From positions 46,219 to 110,218 of the forward strand of contig JAIBEW010000009.1 of NCBI GenBank assembly GCA_019459085.1: DNA of 64,000 bases, in the 5' to 3' direction. The notes beneath the pieces are model-generated. The model did no database searches and had not been told where the DNA came from. It saw only the letters and a list, made by a program, of their open reading frames with translations. Positions 53,260 to 61,871 of this stretch are shown piece after piece (within the stretch, counting starts at the first letter, position 1; every line of letters starts with the position of its first letter). The position numbers and the translations under genes were made by a program. Source of the DNA: Kaistella sp. (GTDB lineage: Bacteria > Bacteroidota > Bacteroidia > Flavobacteriales > Weeksellaceae).

Positions 53260-56200
53260 ATGGCAAATTTAAATAATAATAACGATAACGAAAATAAAAA
53301 ATCTGTTGCTGAAAACATCGGCGATCAGATCCAGAACACTGCCGAAAATGTTGGCGAAAAAGTTCAGGAAACCGTTAAAGACGCCACACAGCTGGCTTCA
53401 GATGCCATTACCCATCCTGTAGAAACTGCCAAAGAATTCGGACAGCAGGCTGCCAAAGATGTTACAGATTATCATTGGTGGGCCAGACTTCTTTTAATTT
53501 TATTCTGGAGCATTCTCGGTTTAGTTGCCGCGGTTTTAATAGCTGTAAATCTTAATGTAACGAAAAGATGGGCGGCTCAGCAGGCTCTACAGGTGCTGAA
53601 TCAGGATTTTAAAGCTGAAATGACTACGGAGAGCATTTCGGTAGATTATTTCGGCGACGTTCTGATCAAAGGGCTTAAGATAAAGGATTACAAAGGCATG
53701 GAATTCATCAAAGCACGGGAGTTCCGGGCAAATTCCGACTGGATTTCTCTTGCCAAAAACGCCATTTCCGGAAACAGCAATTCCTTAAGTTTCAATGCGC
53801 TGTCTTTGACGAATGCAAATATTAAAGTGGTGACCTATAAAGGCGACAGTATTTCAAATTTCATTCGCTACACCCAGCTTTTCGACAGCGGGAAAAAAGC
53901 GGATCCCAATAAACCGCCATTTCAACTGGATTCGAGAGTTGATATTATCGATTCCCGCGTTACGATCATCAATCAGAACAGTGAAGGTGAAGCCGGAAAA
54001 TGGCTGAACGCTACAAGATTCAATCTTCGGGCCCCAAAAGTGAAGGTGAACGGCGGCGATGTTTTTGCGCAGATCAACAACATGACTTTTTACACCGAAA
54101 GATGGGGAAAACAGCATTTTGTAGATACATTTTCCACCGACCTTTCCATGACCGATGATTTTCTTACTCTGAAAGATCTGACTTTAAATACCGATAATTC
54201 TCTGCTTCAGGGAGATCTGAAATTCGCTTTGAATAACGGTTCATGGGCAGATTTTGCCGACCGTGTGCGCTGGGATATGAAAATGAAACAGGGAAGCCAG
54301 ATCAGTGGATATGACATCAGTTATTTCGTGACAGACTGGGATAATTACAAGCCGATCAATATTTCAGGGAAAATGACGGGGCCTCTGAACCGTTTTTATC
54401 TGGAAAATTTCCTGATCCGAAATCCGCAGGTGAACATCAAAACCACTACAATGAAGGTTTCAAATCTCATGGATGGCAACTTCCAGATTGAAACCAATTC
54501 GCTTTCCACCGACTTTACTTATAAAGACCTTAAGGCAATGATGCCTACTTTCATTTCTTCGAAAATGAAAAATTTCGCTGATGATTTTGGCAGACTGAAA
54601 TTCAACGGCGCGGTACGCGTAAATCCGAAACAGGTTTTTGTACCGAATGCAAGACTTATCACAGGAATCGGTCAGGCAAAACTCTCTAATTTTTATCTGG
54701 ATGACTACAGTTCTGCTCTGCCCAGATACCGCGGTTATGCGGAAATCAATGATCTGAACACTTCGGTGATTACCAAAAACAAACAGGTCGGGTTAATTTC
54801 CGGAAAATTCAATGTGGAAGGACAAAGTTTCGATGTGAATACGATGCGGCTTAAAACCGTTTCACGGATTTCAAAAATCGAGATTTTGGATAAGGAAATC
54901 AACAATCTTTACCTGAACGGAATCCTGGATCACAAAACGTATAACGGAATCGTGACGGTAAACGATGAACAGGCAAAGGCCGATATCAAAGGTCTTATTG
55001 ATTTCCGTACTTCGCGCATTATGGCAGATATTACTGCTGATGTCAGGTATCTCAACATCGATTATTTTACAGGAGCGAAAGGAAACCAGATCGTAAGCGG
55101 CTTTGTTGACGGAAAAATTGCGATGACGAACCTCAATGACCTGAATCTGGATGCAGATCTTAGAAATGTAAATTTTACCACTGCAACTCAGAAATTCGTG
55201 ATTCCAAACGCGAAAGTAAAAGCTTTCTTCGAAAACGGAAACCGCGTTGTTTCTGTAGACGCTCCGGGAGCTGTGAACGGTAGAATTGCCGGAAAATTTA
55301 ATCTGGGCGACCTCGCAGCTATGTTCCAGAACGGAATCGGCAAAATTCTGGTAGGACCGCCGCCCCGAAAACTGTACCGCGGTCAGCATTTCGATATGGA
55401 ATTTGATGTGAAACAGGGGCTCGTCAGCTATTTTATGCCGAATCTTCAGATTCCGGCCGGAGCCAGTGTGAACGGTTCCTATGACGGAAATTCCAATAAT
55501 CTGGTCCTGAATGCAGATGTTGCGTCCATGAAATATATCATGACCAAAAAACAGGAAATTACGGATGCTGATATGGCATTAGCGAAAGCAAATCCTGCAT
55601 ATCAGATCAACGAAAGGGAAAAAATTACCCGCGACAGCGCTATGGTGGATAATTTGGTGCTGAGAATCAATACCGCAAACCTTGATGAGCAGATTTATGC
55701 GAAAATCGACCGTGCCGTTTACAATAAAAATGTAGTCAGAGATTTTGTCCTGAGCGGCAAAAACGAAAATAATGAGCTTCTGCATATTGCCACAACTTTC
55801 AGACACGGATCACCTGCAGATGAAATGGCTGGCGAATTAAAAGAGTATGCCATTAACATCAATCAGTCAACCGATGCGGCGGGCGATTATGTCTTCAGGT
55901 TTGAACCTACAGAACTGAAATTAAACAACGTTGCCTGGAGTATCGATACTTCGCCTTTGCTTAACCATTCCATAACATACCGAAAAAAAACCGCCGATTT
56001 CTTCGTTCAGAATTTACGCGTTTTCTCGGATGAAAGTGAGATTCTGGTTAACAGTGCTGTATTTAAGTCTGCCAAAGATTTTGATGTAGATGCCGAAGTT
56101 AAAAATCTGCAGATTGCGAAACTCCTGATGATGCAGGGAGGCGGAAACGATATGGATATTCAGGGTGTTGCGAACGGTTCCATTAAAATCAAGATGAACC

Positions 56201-58038
56201 AAAATAATCTGGAACCGATCATTGACATGTCCATCAACCGCATTCTGATGAATAAGCAGGATTTGGGGAATATCGTGATCACTGCAAAAAATAGCTCAGT
56301 TCCGAATGTTTTTGATGTGGATGCCAGAGTAGTTTCAGCAGGAATAATCGGCGACAATAACCTTCACGTGAGCGGAACCATCAACAACAACACCAGTTCA
56401 CCCACGCTTGATATTAAAGCGGATATGAACGACTTCAACCTTGCTTTTGCCAACCAGTTTGTGAAAGGCGTTTTCAGCAATCTGCGCGGTAAAGCAACCG
56501 GAATTCTGAGTATTTCCGGAACCTTAAAAGATATTGATTACAGCGGGGATATCGCGCTTAAAGAACTCGGTCTTAAACTCAATTTCACGGGAGTCGATTA
56601 TTCCTTTGAGGATACAGTCATTCCGCTCAGTAAAGGTTTGGCGGTACTCAATAATATTGGGGTGACGGACGGAAGAGCCAATTCAAAAGGAACAATTTCC
56701 GGAGCGATTCAGTTCGAAACGCTGGCTTCAATGGGAATTAACCTTATCATGCGAGCCGATAATCTGCTGCTGCTGAATACGCAACAGAAAGATTACGATC
56801 TTTTCTGGGGACGGGTTTACGGTCAGGGCGATTTGTTTGTTTCGGGCCCGGTATCGAGTCTTGATATTTCTACTCCTAATATGAAGGCGCTCAACAATTC
56901 GGTGTTTACCTTTAATTCAAATTCCACTTCGAATGTTGAAGAATTTAAAATGCTGCGTTTCCTGAAAGAGGATAAAGCAGGCGTCATCAGTTTGGAGGAA
57001 AAGAAAAAAACCGGAGCAAACATGAACATCGATTTCAATCTTGATATTGATAAAGGCACAACGGTAAACGTTTTGGTGGGCGATGATGTCGGCGATATTT
57101 CAGTGCGTGGAAATGTCGATGATTTAAGGTTCAGAATGTCGCGAAACGGAAATATCTCCATGAACGGAAGTTATTTTGTGGAAACCGGAACATTTATTTC
57201 GAAAGCCATTCTGAACAGGACTTTTCAGATTGCGAAAGGAAGTAATATTCAGTGGGACGGTGATGCAATGTCTCCAACTCTTGATATTTCTGCTAATTAC
57301 GTGAGAGCAGTTTCAAATGCGGGCGATTATCTGAATATGGGTTCTATACAGCTGAATGTAATGCTTCAGGCAAAAATCACCCAAACGTTGAACAATCCGA
57401 AGATCGAACTGGGCGTTTACGGGATGGATGCATCTTCTCAGTTAAAAGAAACCCTGGCTGCGAAAATGAGTCAGGAAGATGAAAAAGTCATACAGTTTGG
57501 ATCTATTTTATTGCTGAACAGGTTTAATGTGACCAATTCCGGCGGCTTCAATCTTGATAATCTTGCCGCCAATTCCGGTTACAATTTACTGTTTAAACAA
57601 TTGGGTTCCGTGTTAAATACCATCAGCAGTGAATTTCAGGTGGATCTGAATTATGTGGGCGGCGATGCCGGTTCAAATTCCGGTGACCGTGCGAATGCAG
57701 GTGTTACAGTTGCCCTTTCACCGAGGATTAAGGTCAAAACAGGACTCGGAATTCCACTTTCCAAAACAGCGAACGCAGATTCCAATTACCTTTCAGGTGA
57801 AGGGACTGTTGAATATGATGTTTCCAAAAAAAATGACGGAACGCTTGTTTTGCGGGCCTATTCGAAACCGATGAATATCGGGATGTCAACCACTTCTTCA
57901 AACGGAGCTGCGAACCAGACGTATGGAGCGGGTGTTGCATGGAGCAAAAGTTTTAACACAATCTTTAAAAGAAAGAAAAAAGATGGTAAAAGCACAACGA
58001 AAAATCCGGAGGTAAAGAGTGATACCATTAAAAATTAA
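53260..58038 (+). CDS. TamB-domain (AsmA-like) envelope protein
   Basis: This very long protein (1592 aa) matches the translocation/assembly module TamB class. It has a cytosolic Asn/Gln/Lys-rich opening with amphipathic 11-residue-like repeats (NIGDQIQNTAENVGEKVQETVKD), one membrane helix (LLLILFWSILGLVAAVLIAV, about 90-110), then more than 1400 periplasmic residues of beta-strand repeats typical of a long lipid-transport groove. The DUF490 C-terminal domain (VGGDAGSNSGDRANAGVTVALSPRIKVKTGLGIP) is present. TamB and relatives carry lipids or help insert outer-membrane proteins. I chose the ATG with MANLNNNND; the longer frame overlaps tsaD. Confidence 0.9.
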   Translation: MANLNNNNDNENKKSVAENIGDQIQNTAENVGEKVQETVKDATQLASDAITHPVETAKEFGQQAAKDVTDYHWWARLLLILFWSILGLVAAVLIAVNLNVTKRWAAQQALQVLNQDFKAEMTTESISVDYFGDVLIKGLKIKDYKGMEFIKAREFRANSDWISLAKNAISGNSNSLSFNALSLTNANIKVVTYKGDSISNFIRYTQLFDSGKKADPNKPPFQLDSRVDIIDSRVTIINQNSEGEAGKWLNATRFNLRAPKVKVNGGDVFAQINNMTFYTERWGKQHFVDTFSTDLSMTDDFLTLKDLTLNTDNSLLQGDLKFALNNGSWADFADRVRWDMKMKQGSQISGYDISYFVTDWDNYKPINISGKMTGPLNRFYLENFLIRNPQVNIKTTTMKVSNLMDGNFQIETNSLSTDFTYKDLKAMMPTFISSKMKNFADDFGRLKFNGAVRVNPKQVFVPNARLITGIGQAKLSNFYLDDYSSALPRYRGYAEINDLNTSVITKNKQVGLISGKFNVEGQSFDVNTMRLKTVSRISKIEILDKEINNLYLNGILDHKTYNGIVTVNDEQAKADIKGLIDFRTSRIMADITADVRYLNIDYFTGAKGNQIVSGFVDGKIAMTNLNDLNLDADLRNVNFTTATQKFVIPNAKVKAFFENGNRVVSVDAPGAVNGRIAGKFNLGDLAAMFQNGIGKILVGPPPRKLYRGQHFDMEFDVKQGLVSYFMPNLQIPAGASVNGSYDGNSNNLVLNADVASMKYIMTKKQEITDADMALAKANPAYQINEREKITRDSAMVDNLVLRINTANLDEQIYAKIDRAVYNKNVVRDFVLSGKNENNELLHIATTFRHGSPADEMAGELKEYAININQSTDAAGDYVFRFEPTELKLNNVAWSIDTSPLLNHSITYRKKTADFFVQNLRVFSDESEILVNSAVFKSAKDFDVDAEVKNLQIAKLLMMQGGGNDMDIQGVANGSIKIKMNQNNLEPIIDMSINRILMNKQDLGNIVITAKNSSVPNVFDVDARVVSAGIIGDNNLHVSGTINNNTSSPTLDIKADMNDFNLAFANQFVKGVFSNLRGKATGILSISGTLKDIDYSGDIALKELGLKLNFTGVDYSFEDTVIPLSKGLAVLNNIGVTDGRANSKGTISGAIQFETLASMGINLIMRADNLLLLNTQQKDYDLFWGRVYGQGDLFVSGPVSSLDISTPNMKALNNSVFTFNSNSTSNVEEFKMLRFLKEDKAGVISLEEKKKTGANMNIDFNLDIDKGTTVNVLVGDDVGDISVRGNVDDLRFRMSRNGNISMNGSYFVETGTFISKAILNRTFQIAKGSNIQWDGDAMSPTLDISANYVRAVSNAGDYLNMGSIQLNVMLQAKITQTLNNPKIELGVYGMDASSQLKETLAAKMSQEDEKVIQFGSILLLNRFNVTNSGGFNLDNLAANSGYNLLFKQLGSVLNTISSEFQVDLNYVGGDAGSNSGDRANAGVTVALSPRIKVKTGLGIPLSKTANADSNYLSGEGTVEYDVSKKNDGTLVLRAYSKPMNIGMSTTSSNGAANQTYGAGVAWSKSFNTIFKRKKKDGKSTTKNPEVKSDTIKN

Positions 58039-58130
58039 GGTTATAAAATATGAATTTCGGTCTTAAATGGTAATTTGCAGTTAAAATTCGTTAATATTTA
58101 CGCAAATTTTTTACTTATAGTATTTTGTTG

Positions 58131-58138
58131 TAAATTTG
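58131..58138 (+). promoter_or_regulatory. -7 promoter box of Lrp-type regulator gene
   Basis: TAAATTTG matches TAnnTTTG, about 31 bases before the ATG. T-rich runs about 20 bases upstream may serve as the -33 element. Confidence 0.5.
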
Positions 58139-58169
58139 CACTTAATACAAACGAATTATAAATAAAACG

Positions 58170-58640
58170 ATGAATTATCAACTTGATGATATTGACAAAA
58201 AGATTCTGGATTTCTTAGTAGAAAACACCAGAATGCCATTTACAGAAATTGCAAAACAAATGGAAGTTTCTGCAGGAACGATCCATGTAAGAGTGAAGAA
58301 AATGGAAGATGCGGGAATTATTTTAGGCTCTTCTCTGAATATAGATTACGGTAAACTCGATTATCATTTTACCGCTTTTATCGGTATCCTTCTTACAAAA
58401 TCAAACAGAACGCACGAGGTACTGAAAGAACTTTCAACCATTCCAAATGTTGTGGAAGCCAGTGTGATCTCCGGAAAATACAATATTTTCTGCAAAGTGA
58501 GAGCGAAGAATACGGAAGATGCCAAAAGAATCATATATCAGATCGATGACATTCAGGATGTCATGAGAACTGAAAGTATGATCTCTATGGAAGAATATCT
58601 TTCCGATAAAAACAGACTGATTGATGCGGTTTCCATTTAA
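58170..58640 (+). CDS. Lrp/AsnC family transcriptional regulator
   Basis: The N-terminal winged helix (LDDIDKKILDFLVENTRMPFTEIAKQM, then VSAGTIHVRVKKMEDAGII) binds DNA. The C-terminal RAM domain (FTAFIGILLTKSNRTHEV, then NVVEASVISGKYNIFCKV) binds amino acids or related effectors and makes octamers. The length is 156 aa, typical. Its target genes cannot be read from sequence. The peptide-import genes elsewhere in the window are plausible but unproven targets. Confidence 0.93.
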   Translation: MNYQLDDIDKKILDFLVENTRMPFTEIAKQMEVSAGTIHVRVKKMEDAGIILGSSLNIDYGKLDYHFTAFIGILLTKSNRTHEVLKELSTIPNVVEASVISGKYNIFCKVRAKNTEDAKRIIYQIDDIQDVMRTESMISMEEYLSDKNRLIDAVSI

Positions 58641-58666
58641 CCGGAAACATTCAGCTTTAAAAACAG

Positions 58667-58697
58667 AAACTTTTGAATTATCTTCAAAAGTTTTTTT
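58667..58697 (+). terminator. Terminator after Lrp-type regulator gene
   Basis: The stem aaacttttgaa/ttcaaaagttt with a five-base loop is followed by a T run. It lies just before the next start codon. Confidence 0.75.
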
Positions 58698-58708
58698 AAT
58701 TTTACACC

Positions 58709-59083
58709 ATGAATAAAGACTTCGCCAACGAATCGCCGAAAAAAGATATGCCCTTTTATCTGGTCCTTATTATCCTGCTCGTATTTTCGTTCATGGGTTT
58801 TGGGATTGATTATGATGAGTTCACGCAGAAAACCGACATCAATATTCCGGGAGGATATTTTTACATGATCTTTTTTGTAGATTTTCTGATGATTGTGGGT
58901 TTAACGCTGATCTTTTTTTATAAAAAAGCCGGAATCATTTTGTTTCCGCTGGCTCTTCTTACGCATTTTTTCATGCACAGCTTTTTCTTATCGACCTTTC
59001 TGTACACAGATGTAACAAACCTTTTTGTTTTTATTACATTCGGTTTACTGGCCTTTATCCCGAAATGGCAGTTTTTCAGATAA
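58709..59083 (+). CDS. Small membrane protein, 124 aa, unknown
   Basis: A polar N terminus (MNKDFANESPKKDMP) is followed by about four hydrophobic segments: FYLVLIILLVFSFMGFGI, then GGYFYMIFFVDFLMIVGLTLIFF, AGIILFPLALLTHFFMHSFF and NLFVFITFGLLAFIP. I do not recognise a family. It is flanked by a terminator on each side and is probably monocistronic. Confidence 0.7.
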   Translation: MNKDFANESPKKDMPFYLVLIILLVFSFMGFGIDYDEFTQKTDINIPGGYFYMIFFVDFLMIVGLTLIFFYKKAGIILFPLALLTHFFMHSFFLSTFLYTDVTNLFVFITFGLLAFIPKWQFFR

Positions 59084-59085
59084 AA

Positions 59086-59122
59086 TAAAATCCGCTTCAA
59101 ACTAAATTGAAACGGATTTTTT
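59086..59122. terminator. Bidirectional terminator
   Basis: An imperfect stem (aaaatccg-c-ttcaa/ttgaa-a-cggatttt) with a six-base loop is followed by T on the plus strand and A/T on the other side. It ends the membrane protein gene and the transketolase unit. Confidence 0.7.
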
Positions 59123-59138
59123 ATATATTTTCAAAAAA

Positions 59139-60086
59139 TTATCTTTCCATAATTCTTTTCACGGCTTCCTTCACGGCAGCTGCATCGATCTTGTATTTTT
59201 TCATCAGTTCAGCTGGCGTCGCAGATTCCCCGAAAGTATCGTTTACCGCGACGTATTCCTGAACGGTCGGTCTTTTTCTCGAAAGCATTCCGGCAACGGA
59301 TTCTCCCAAACCTCCGATATAATTGTGTTCTTCGGCGGTTACAATTCTTCCGGTTTTTTCCACAGATTTCAGAATGATCTCTTCATCCAAAGGTTTAATC
59401 GTGTGAATGTTGATGACTTCACAAGAAATTCCTTCTTTTTCCAGTTCATCGGCAGCAAGCAGAGATTCCCAAACCAAATGTCCGGTCGCAACGATGGTCA
59501 CGTCTTTCCCTTCCTGCAGCAGGATTCCTTTTCCGATTTCAAACGGCATGTCTTCCGGAATGAAAACGGGAACTACAGGCCGACCGAATCTTAAATAAAC
59601 CGGACCTTCGAAATCAGCTATCGCCAAAGTGGCGGCTTTTGACTGGTTGTAATCACAGGTGTTGATGACCGTCATTCCCGGAAGCATTTTCATCATTCCG
59701 ATGTCTTCCAGAACCTGATGTGTTGCGCCGTCTTCACCCAAAGTCAAGCCTGCGTGGGAAGCACATATTTTTACATTTTTATTCGAATAAGCAATCGACT
59801 GGCGGATCTGATCATACACCCTGGAAGTCGAAAAGTTGGCGAAAGTTCCTGTGAAAGGGATTTTCCCGTTAATCGTTAAACCTGCGGCGATTCCCATCAT
59901 ATTGGCTTCTGCAATCCCGATCTGGTAAAAACGTTCCGGCGCTTTTTCAATGAATTTTTCCATTTTCAAAGAACCGATGAGGTCGGCGCAAAGTGCTACT
60001 ACATTAGGGTTGGTATCGGCAAGTTCAGCGAGTCCGGCTCCGAAACCGCTTCTTGTATCTTTATTGTCTAAAACTGTGTATTTCAT
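59139..60086 (-). CDS. Transketolase C-terminal subunit (split transketolase)
   Basis: This 315-aa chain holds the pyrimidine-binding and C-terminal domains of transketolase. Markers are RSGFGAGLAELADTNPNVVALCAD, the segment RFYQIGIAEANMMGIAAGL, SHAGLTLGEDGATHQVLEDIGMM and GHLVWESLLAADELEKEG. The N-terminal part of the enzyme is a separate gene just upstream on the same strand. In bacteria and archaea such split forms work as a two-subunit enzyme of the pentose phosphate pathway. The shorter ATG is chosen because the longer frame reads through a repeat-like spacer. Confidence 0.93.
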   Translation of the reverse strand: MKYTVLDNKDTRSGFGAGLAELADTNPNVVALCADLIGSLKMEKFIEKAPERFYQIGIAEANMMGIAAGLTINGKIPFTGTFANFSTSRVYDQIRQSIAYSNKNVKICASHAGLTLGEDGATHQVLEDIGMMKMLPGMTVINTCDYNQSKAATLAIADFEGPVYLRFGRPVVPVFIPEDMPFEIGKGILLQEGKDVTIVATGHLVWESLLAADELEKEGISCEVINIHTIKPLDEEIILKSVEKTGRIVTAEEHNYIGGLGESVAGMLSRKRPTVQEYVAVNDTFGESATPAELMKKYKIDAAAVKEAVKRIMER

Positions 60087-60090
60087 ATTA

Positions 60091-60135
60091 CGCTGTAAGC
60101 TGTAGGCAATAGGCATTAAGCTATTGCTGCTGCTT
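60091..60135. repeat. Short intergenic repeat-like segment
   Basis: In the 94-base gap between the two transketolase genes lies a short block with internally similar GCTGTAAGC, GGCAATAGGC and GCATTAAGC units, a pattern I know from Chryseobacterium intergenic repeats. It is not coding and is not a clear hairpin. Whether it recurs in this genome cannot be tested within the window. Confidence 0.4.
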
Positions 60136-60180
60136 GAAATTTAATGTTAATATTGTTTTGTGAATGTTGCATTTGGCTTT

Positions 60181-61032
60181 TTAGTAATCGGCGGCAGCTT
60201 CAAGATACAACTGTTTGAAAGCGGTGTCGAGTTGCGCATCATTTGGCGCTTTTCCGTGCCACGAATGGGTTCCCATCATATAATCTACGCCAAAGCCCAT
60301 TTCGGTATGAAGGATGATCACCACCGGTTTTCCGTTTCCGGTTTCCGATTTGGCTCTTTCCAAAATTGAAACTACCGTTTCCAGATCGTTTCCGTTTTTT
60401 TCATTCAGCACTTTCCAGCCGAAAGCTTCCAGTTTTGCGTGCAGATCTCCTAAACTTAAGACATCATCGGTATCGCCGTCAATCTGTCTACCGTTGTAAT
60501 CGATGGTTGCAATGAGATTGTCTACTTTTTTTGCGGCTGCAAACATCAAAGCCTCCCAGATCTGACCTTCCTGAAGTTCGCCGTCTCCGTGAAGCGTGTA
60601 CACCAAAGATTGATCACCGTCGAGCTTTTTGCCTAAAGCAGCGCCAATCGCTACCGAAAGACCCTGACCGAGCGAACCTGAAGCAATACGGATTCCCGGA
60701 AGACCTTCATGCGTCGTCGGGTGACCCTGAAGTCTGGAGTTCAGTTTTCTGAAAGTTTTGAGTTCTTCGACCGGAAAAAATCCGAATCTAGCAAGAGTGG
60801 AGTAGAACACCGGCGAAATGTGCCCGTTCGAAAGGAAGAAAAGATCTTCATTTTTGCCTTCCATCGTGAAGGGAAGTTTGTAGTTCATCACTTTCCCGTA
60901 GAGTGCGGTGAAGTATTCGGTACAGCCCAGACTTCCGCCGGGGTGGCCGGAATTCACGGCGTGAACCATTCTTAAAATGTCTCTTCTGATCTGTGTTGTA
61001 AGAGATTTCAGCTCTTCAATACTTTTACTCAT
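60181..61032 (-). CDS. Transketolase N-terminal subunit (split transketolase)
   Basis: This 283-aa chain contains the thiamine diphosphate/magnesium domain. It starts with HAVNSGHPGGSLGCTEYFTALY, then LSNGHISPVFYSTLARFG, the loop GSLGQGLSVAIGAALGKKLDG, and the ThDP motif HGDGELQEGQIWEALMFAAAKKVDNLIATIDYNG, of the GDGx(26-30)N type. It needs the C-terminal subunit from the next gene. The two share a promoter, a -7-like box about 20 bases upstream of this ATG. Confidence 0.94.
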   Translation of the reverse strand: MSKSIEELKSLTTQIRRDILRMVHAVNSGHPGGSLGCTEYFTALYGKVMNYKLPFTMEGKNEDLFFLSNGHISPVFYSTLARFGFFPVEELKTFRKLNSRLQGHPTTHEGLPGIRIASGSLGQGLSVAIGAALGKKLDGDQSLVYTLHGDGELQEGQIWEALMFAAAKKVDNLIATIDYNGRQIDGDTDDVLSLGDLHAKLEAFGWKVLNEKNGNDLETVVSILERAKSETGNGKPVVIILHTEMGFGVDYMMGTHSWHGKAPNDAQLDTAFKQLYLEAAADY

Positions 61033-61052
61033 TATTTTGATTTATTTGCCTG

Positions 61053-61060
61053 CAAATTTA
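61053..61060 (-). promoter_or_regulatory. -7 promoter box of split transketolase unit
   Basis: On the minus strand this reads TAAATTTG, matching TAnnTTTG, 20 bases before the start codon. Confidence 0.5.
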
Positions 61061-61072
61061 CAATTTTCTTGC

Positions 61073-61094
61073 GGTTTGGGAAAATGAAAAATCC
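61073..61094. repeat. 22-bp direct repeat, left copy, beside hicB
   Basis: This 22-base block, starting GGTTTGGGAAAATG and ending AATCC, is identical to 61831-61852. It partly overlaps a terminator tail. See the matching right copy. Confidence 0.7.
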
Positions 61095-61111
61095 CGCGGA
61101 TGTCGCAGGAT
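61090..61111 (-). terminator. Terminator after hicB
   Basis: Read on the minus strand, an imperfect stem (atcctgcg/cgcgggat type) is followed by a T-rich tail, just after the hicB stop. Confidence 0.6.
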
Positions 61112-61115
61112 ATAA

Positions 61116-61508
61116 TTATGATACTGAGAGGAATTCTTTCCCCAGCCGGTGAAAACCCTCAACTATTTTTTGCCTTTGAGCCAGTCTGGGGTTTCTGTAT
61201 CCGGAAACATAATGACCCAGCTGCCTTTCATTGATCCCTGTGATTCTCGCCAAAGCTGCTCTTGTTAGAATTTTATCAAACCGATGGAGTAGAGCCTGCG
61301 CTGTCAGTTCAAATTCCAGTTCATAATTGCCTGCAAATTCTGTAGGAATCTCCTCTTTTTTGAGACCTTCCAAATGATAAATTACTGCAGAATTATAATT
61401 TTCTTTAACCTCTTCAAACGTTTTTCCTGTAGCTACGCAGCCGGGAAGCAACTCTGAAACCGCTCCAAAATTCTCGTCCCAATCTATAAAAACTTTAATC
61501 TTTTCCAT
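61116..61508 (-). CDS. hicB: HicB-family antitoxin
   Basis: The N-terminal part is the HicB ribonuclease-H-like domain: VFIDWDENFGAVSELLPGCVATGKTFEEVKENYNSAVIYHLEGL. The C-terminal part contains a helix-turn-helix (ALARITGINERQLGHYVSGYRNP). HicB neutralises HicA and represses the operon. The length is 130 aa. It lies six bases after hicA on the same strand and is followed by a terminator. The flanking direct repeat suggests a movable cassette. Confidence 0.9.
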   Translation of the reverse strand: MEKIKVFIDWDENFGAVSELLPGCVATGKTFEEVKENYNSAVIYHLEGLKKEEIPTEFAGNYELEFELTAQALLHRFDKILTRAALARITGINERQLGHYVSGYRNPRLAQRQKIVEGFHRLGKEFLSVS

Positions 61509-61514
61509 TTTTAA

Positions 61515-61709
61515 TTATTTCCAGCCCGCCTGTTTAAAGATACTGTTTAGAAGCATCTGAGATAAAACTTCACTTGGCTTACCGTTTACGGTAACTGCAC
61601 CTTTTCTTAACGGATGCCTGAACTGCCGGTGACTGCCTTTTTGCCGGTCGAGATACCAACCGTCTTTCTGAAGCATTCTAATGATCTCGTTTACTTTTAT
61701 TCTTTTCAT
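61515..61709 (-). CDS. hicA: HicA-family mRNA interferase toxin
   Basis: HicA is a small RNA-cleaving toxin with a double-stranded-RNA-binding fold. The catalytic histidine lies in QKGSHRQFRHP. The rest (VNEIIRMLQKDGWYLDR and GAVTVNGKPSEVLSQMLLNSIFKQAGW) fits the family. I chose the ATG giving MKRIKV at 64 aa; two residues more are possible with an upstream ATG. The promoter lies immediately upstream, so the leader is very short. Confidence 0.9.
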   Translation of the reverse strand: MKRIKVNEIIRMLQKDGWYLDRQKGSHRQFRHPLRKGAVTVNGKPSEVLSQMLLNSIFKQAGWK

Positions 61710-61726
61710 AACCACAAACGGTCATC

Positions 61727-61757
61727 CAAAGATAGTAAAAATACTAACATTAACAAA
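61727..61757 (-). promoter_or_regulatory. Consensus promoter of hicAB
   Basis: On the minus strand TTTG (61754-61757) and TATCTTTG (61727-61734) are separated by 19 bases, the ideal spacing. A second TATCTTTG box overlaps the -33 element at 61754-61761, which could hold a nested start or an operator. Confidence 0.75.
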
Positions 61758-61830
61758 GATATCTTCTAATCGTATGTTTTTTCTGAGCAGCCTCCAACCT
61801 TGACAAGGTTGCTTTTGCAAATTTTTTTGA

Positions 61831-61852
61831 GGTTTGGGAAAATGAAAAATCC
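61831..61852. repeat. 22-bp direct repeat, right copy, beyond hicA
   Basis: This is identical over 22 bases to the left copy at 61073-61094, in the same orientation. The two copies enclose hicB, hicA and its promoter, about 740 bases. Confidence 0.7.
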
Positions 61853-61870
61853 GGGTTTGCAGCCCGGAAA
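61849..61870 (-). terminator. Terminator after unknown membrane protein gene
   Basis: Read on the minus strand, the stem tccgggc/cccgga type is followed by a T-rich stretch. It lies directly downstream of the 61872 stop. Confidence 0.65.
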
Positions 61871-61871
61871 T

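Noticed and set aside
54871..55389. 172-aa minus-strand frame inside the TamB gene
   Set aside because: It is opposite a long continuous coding region with consistent codon use and has no start context.
61796..61812. Small palindrome (caacctt/aaggttg) upstream of hicA
   Set aside because: No clear T tract or partner; too short to call a terminator or operator on its own.
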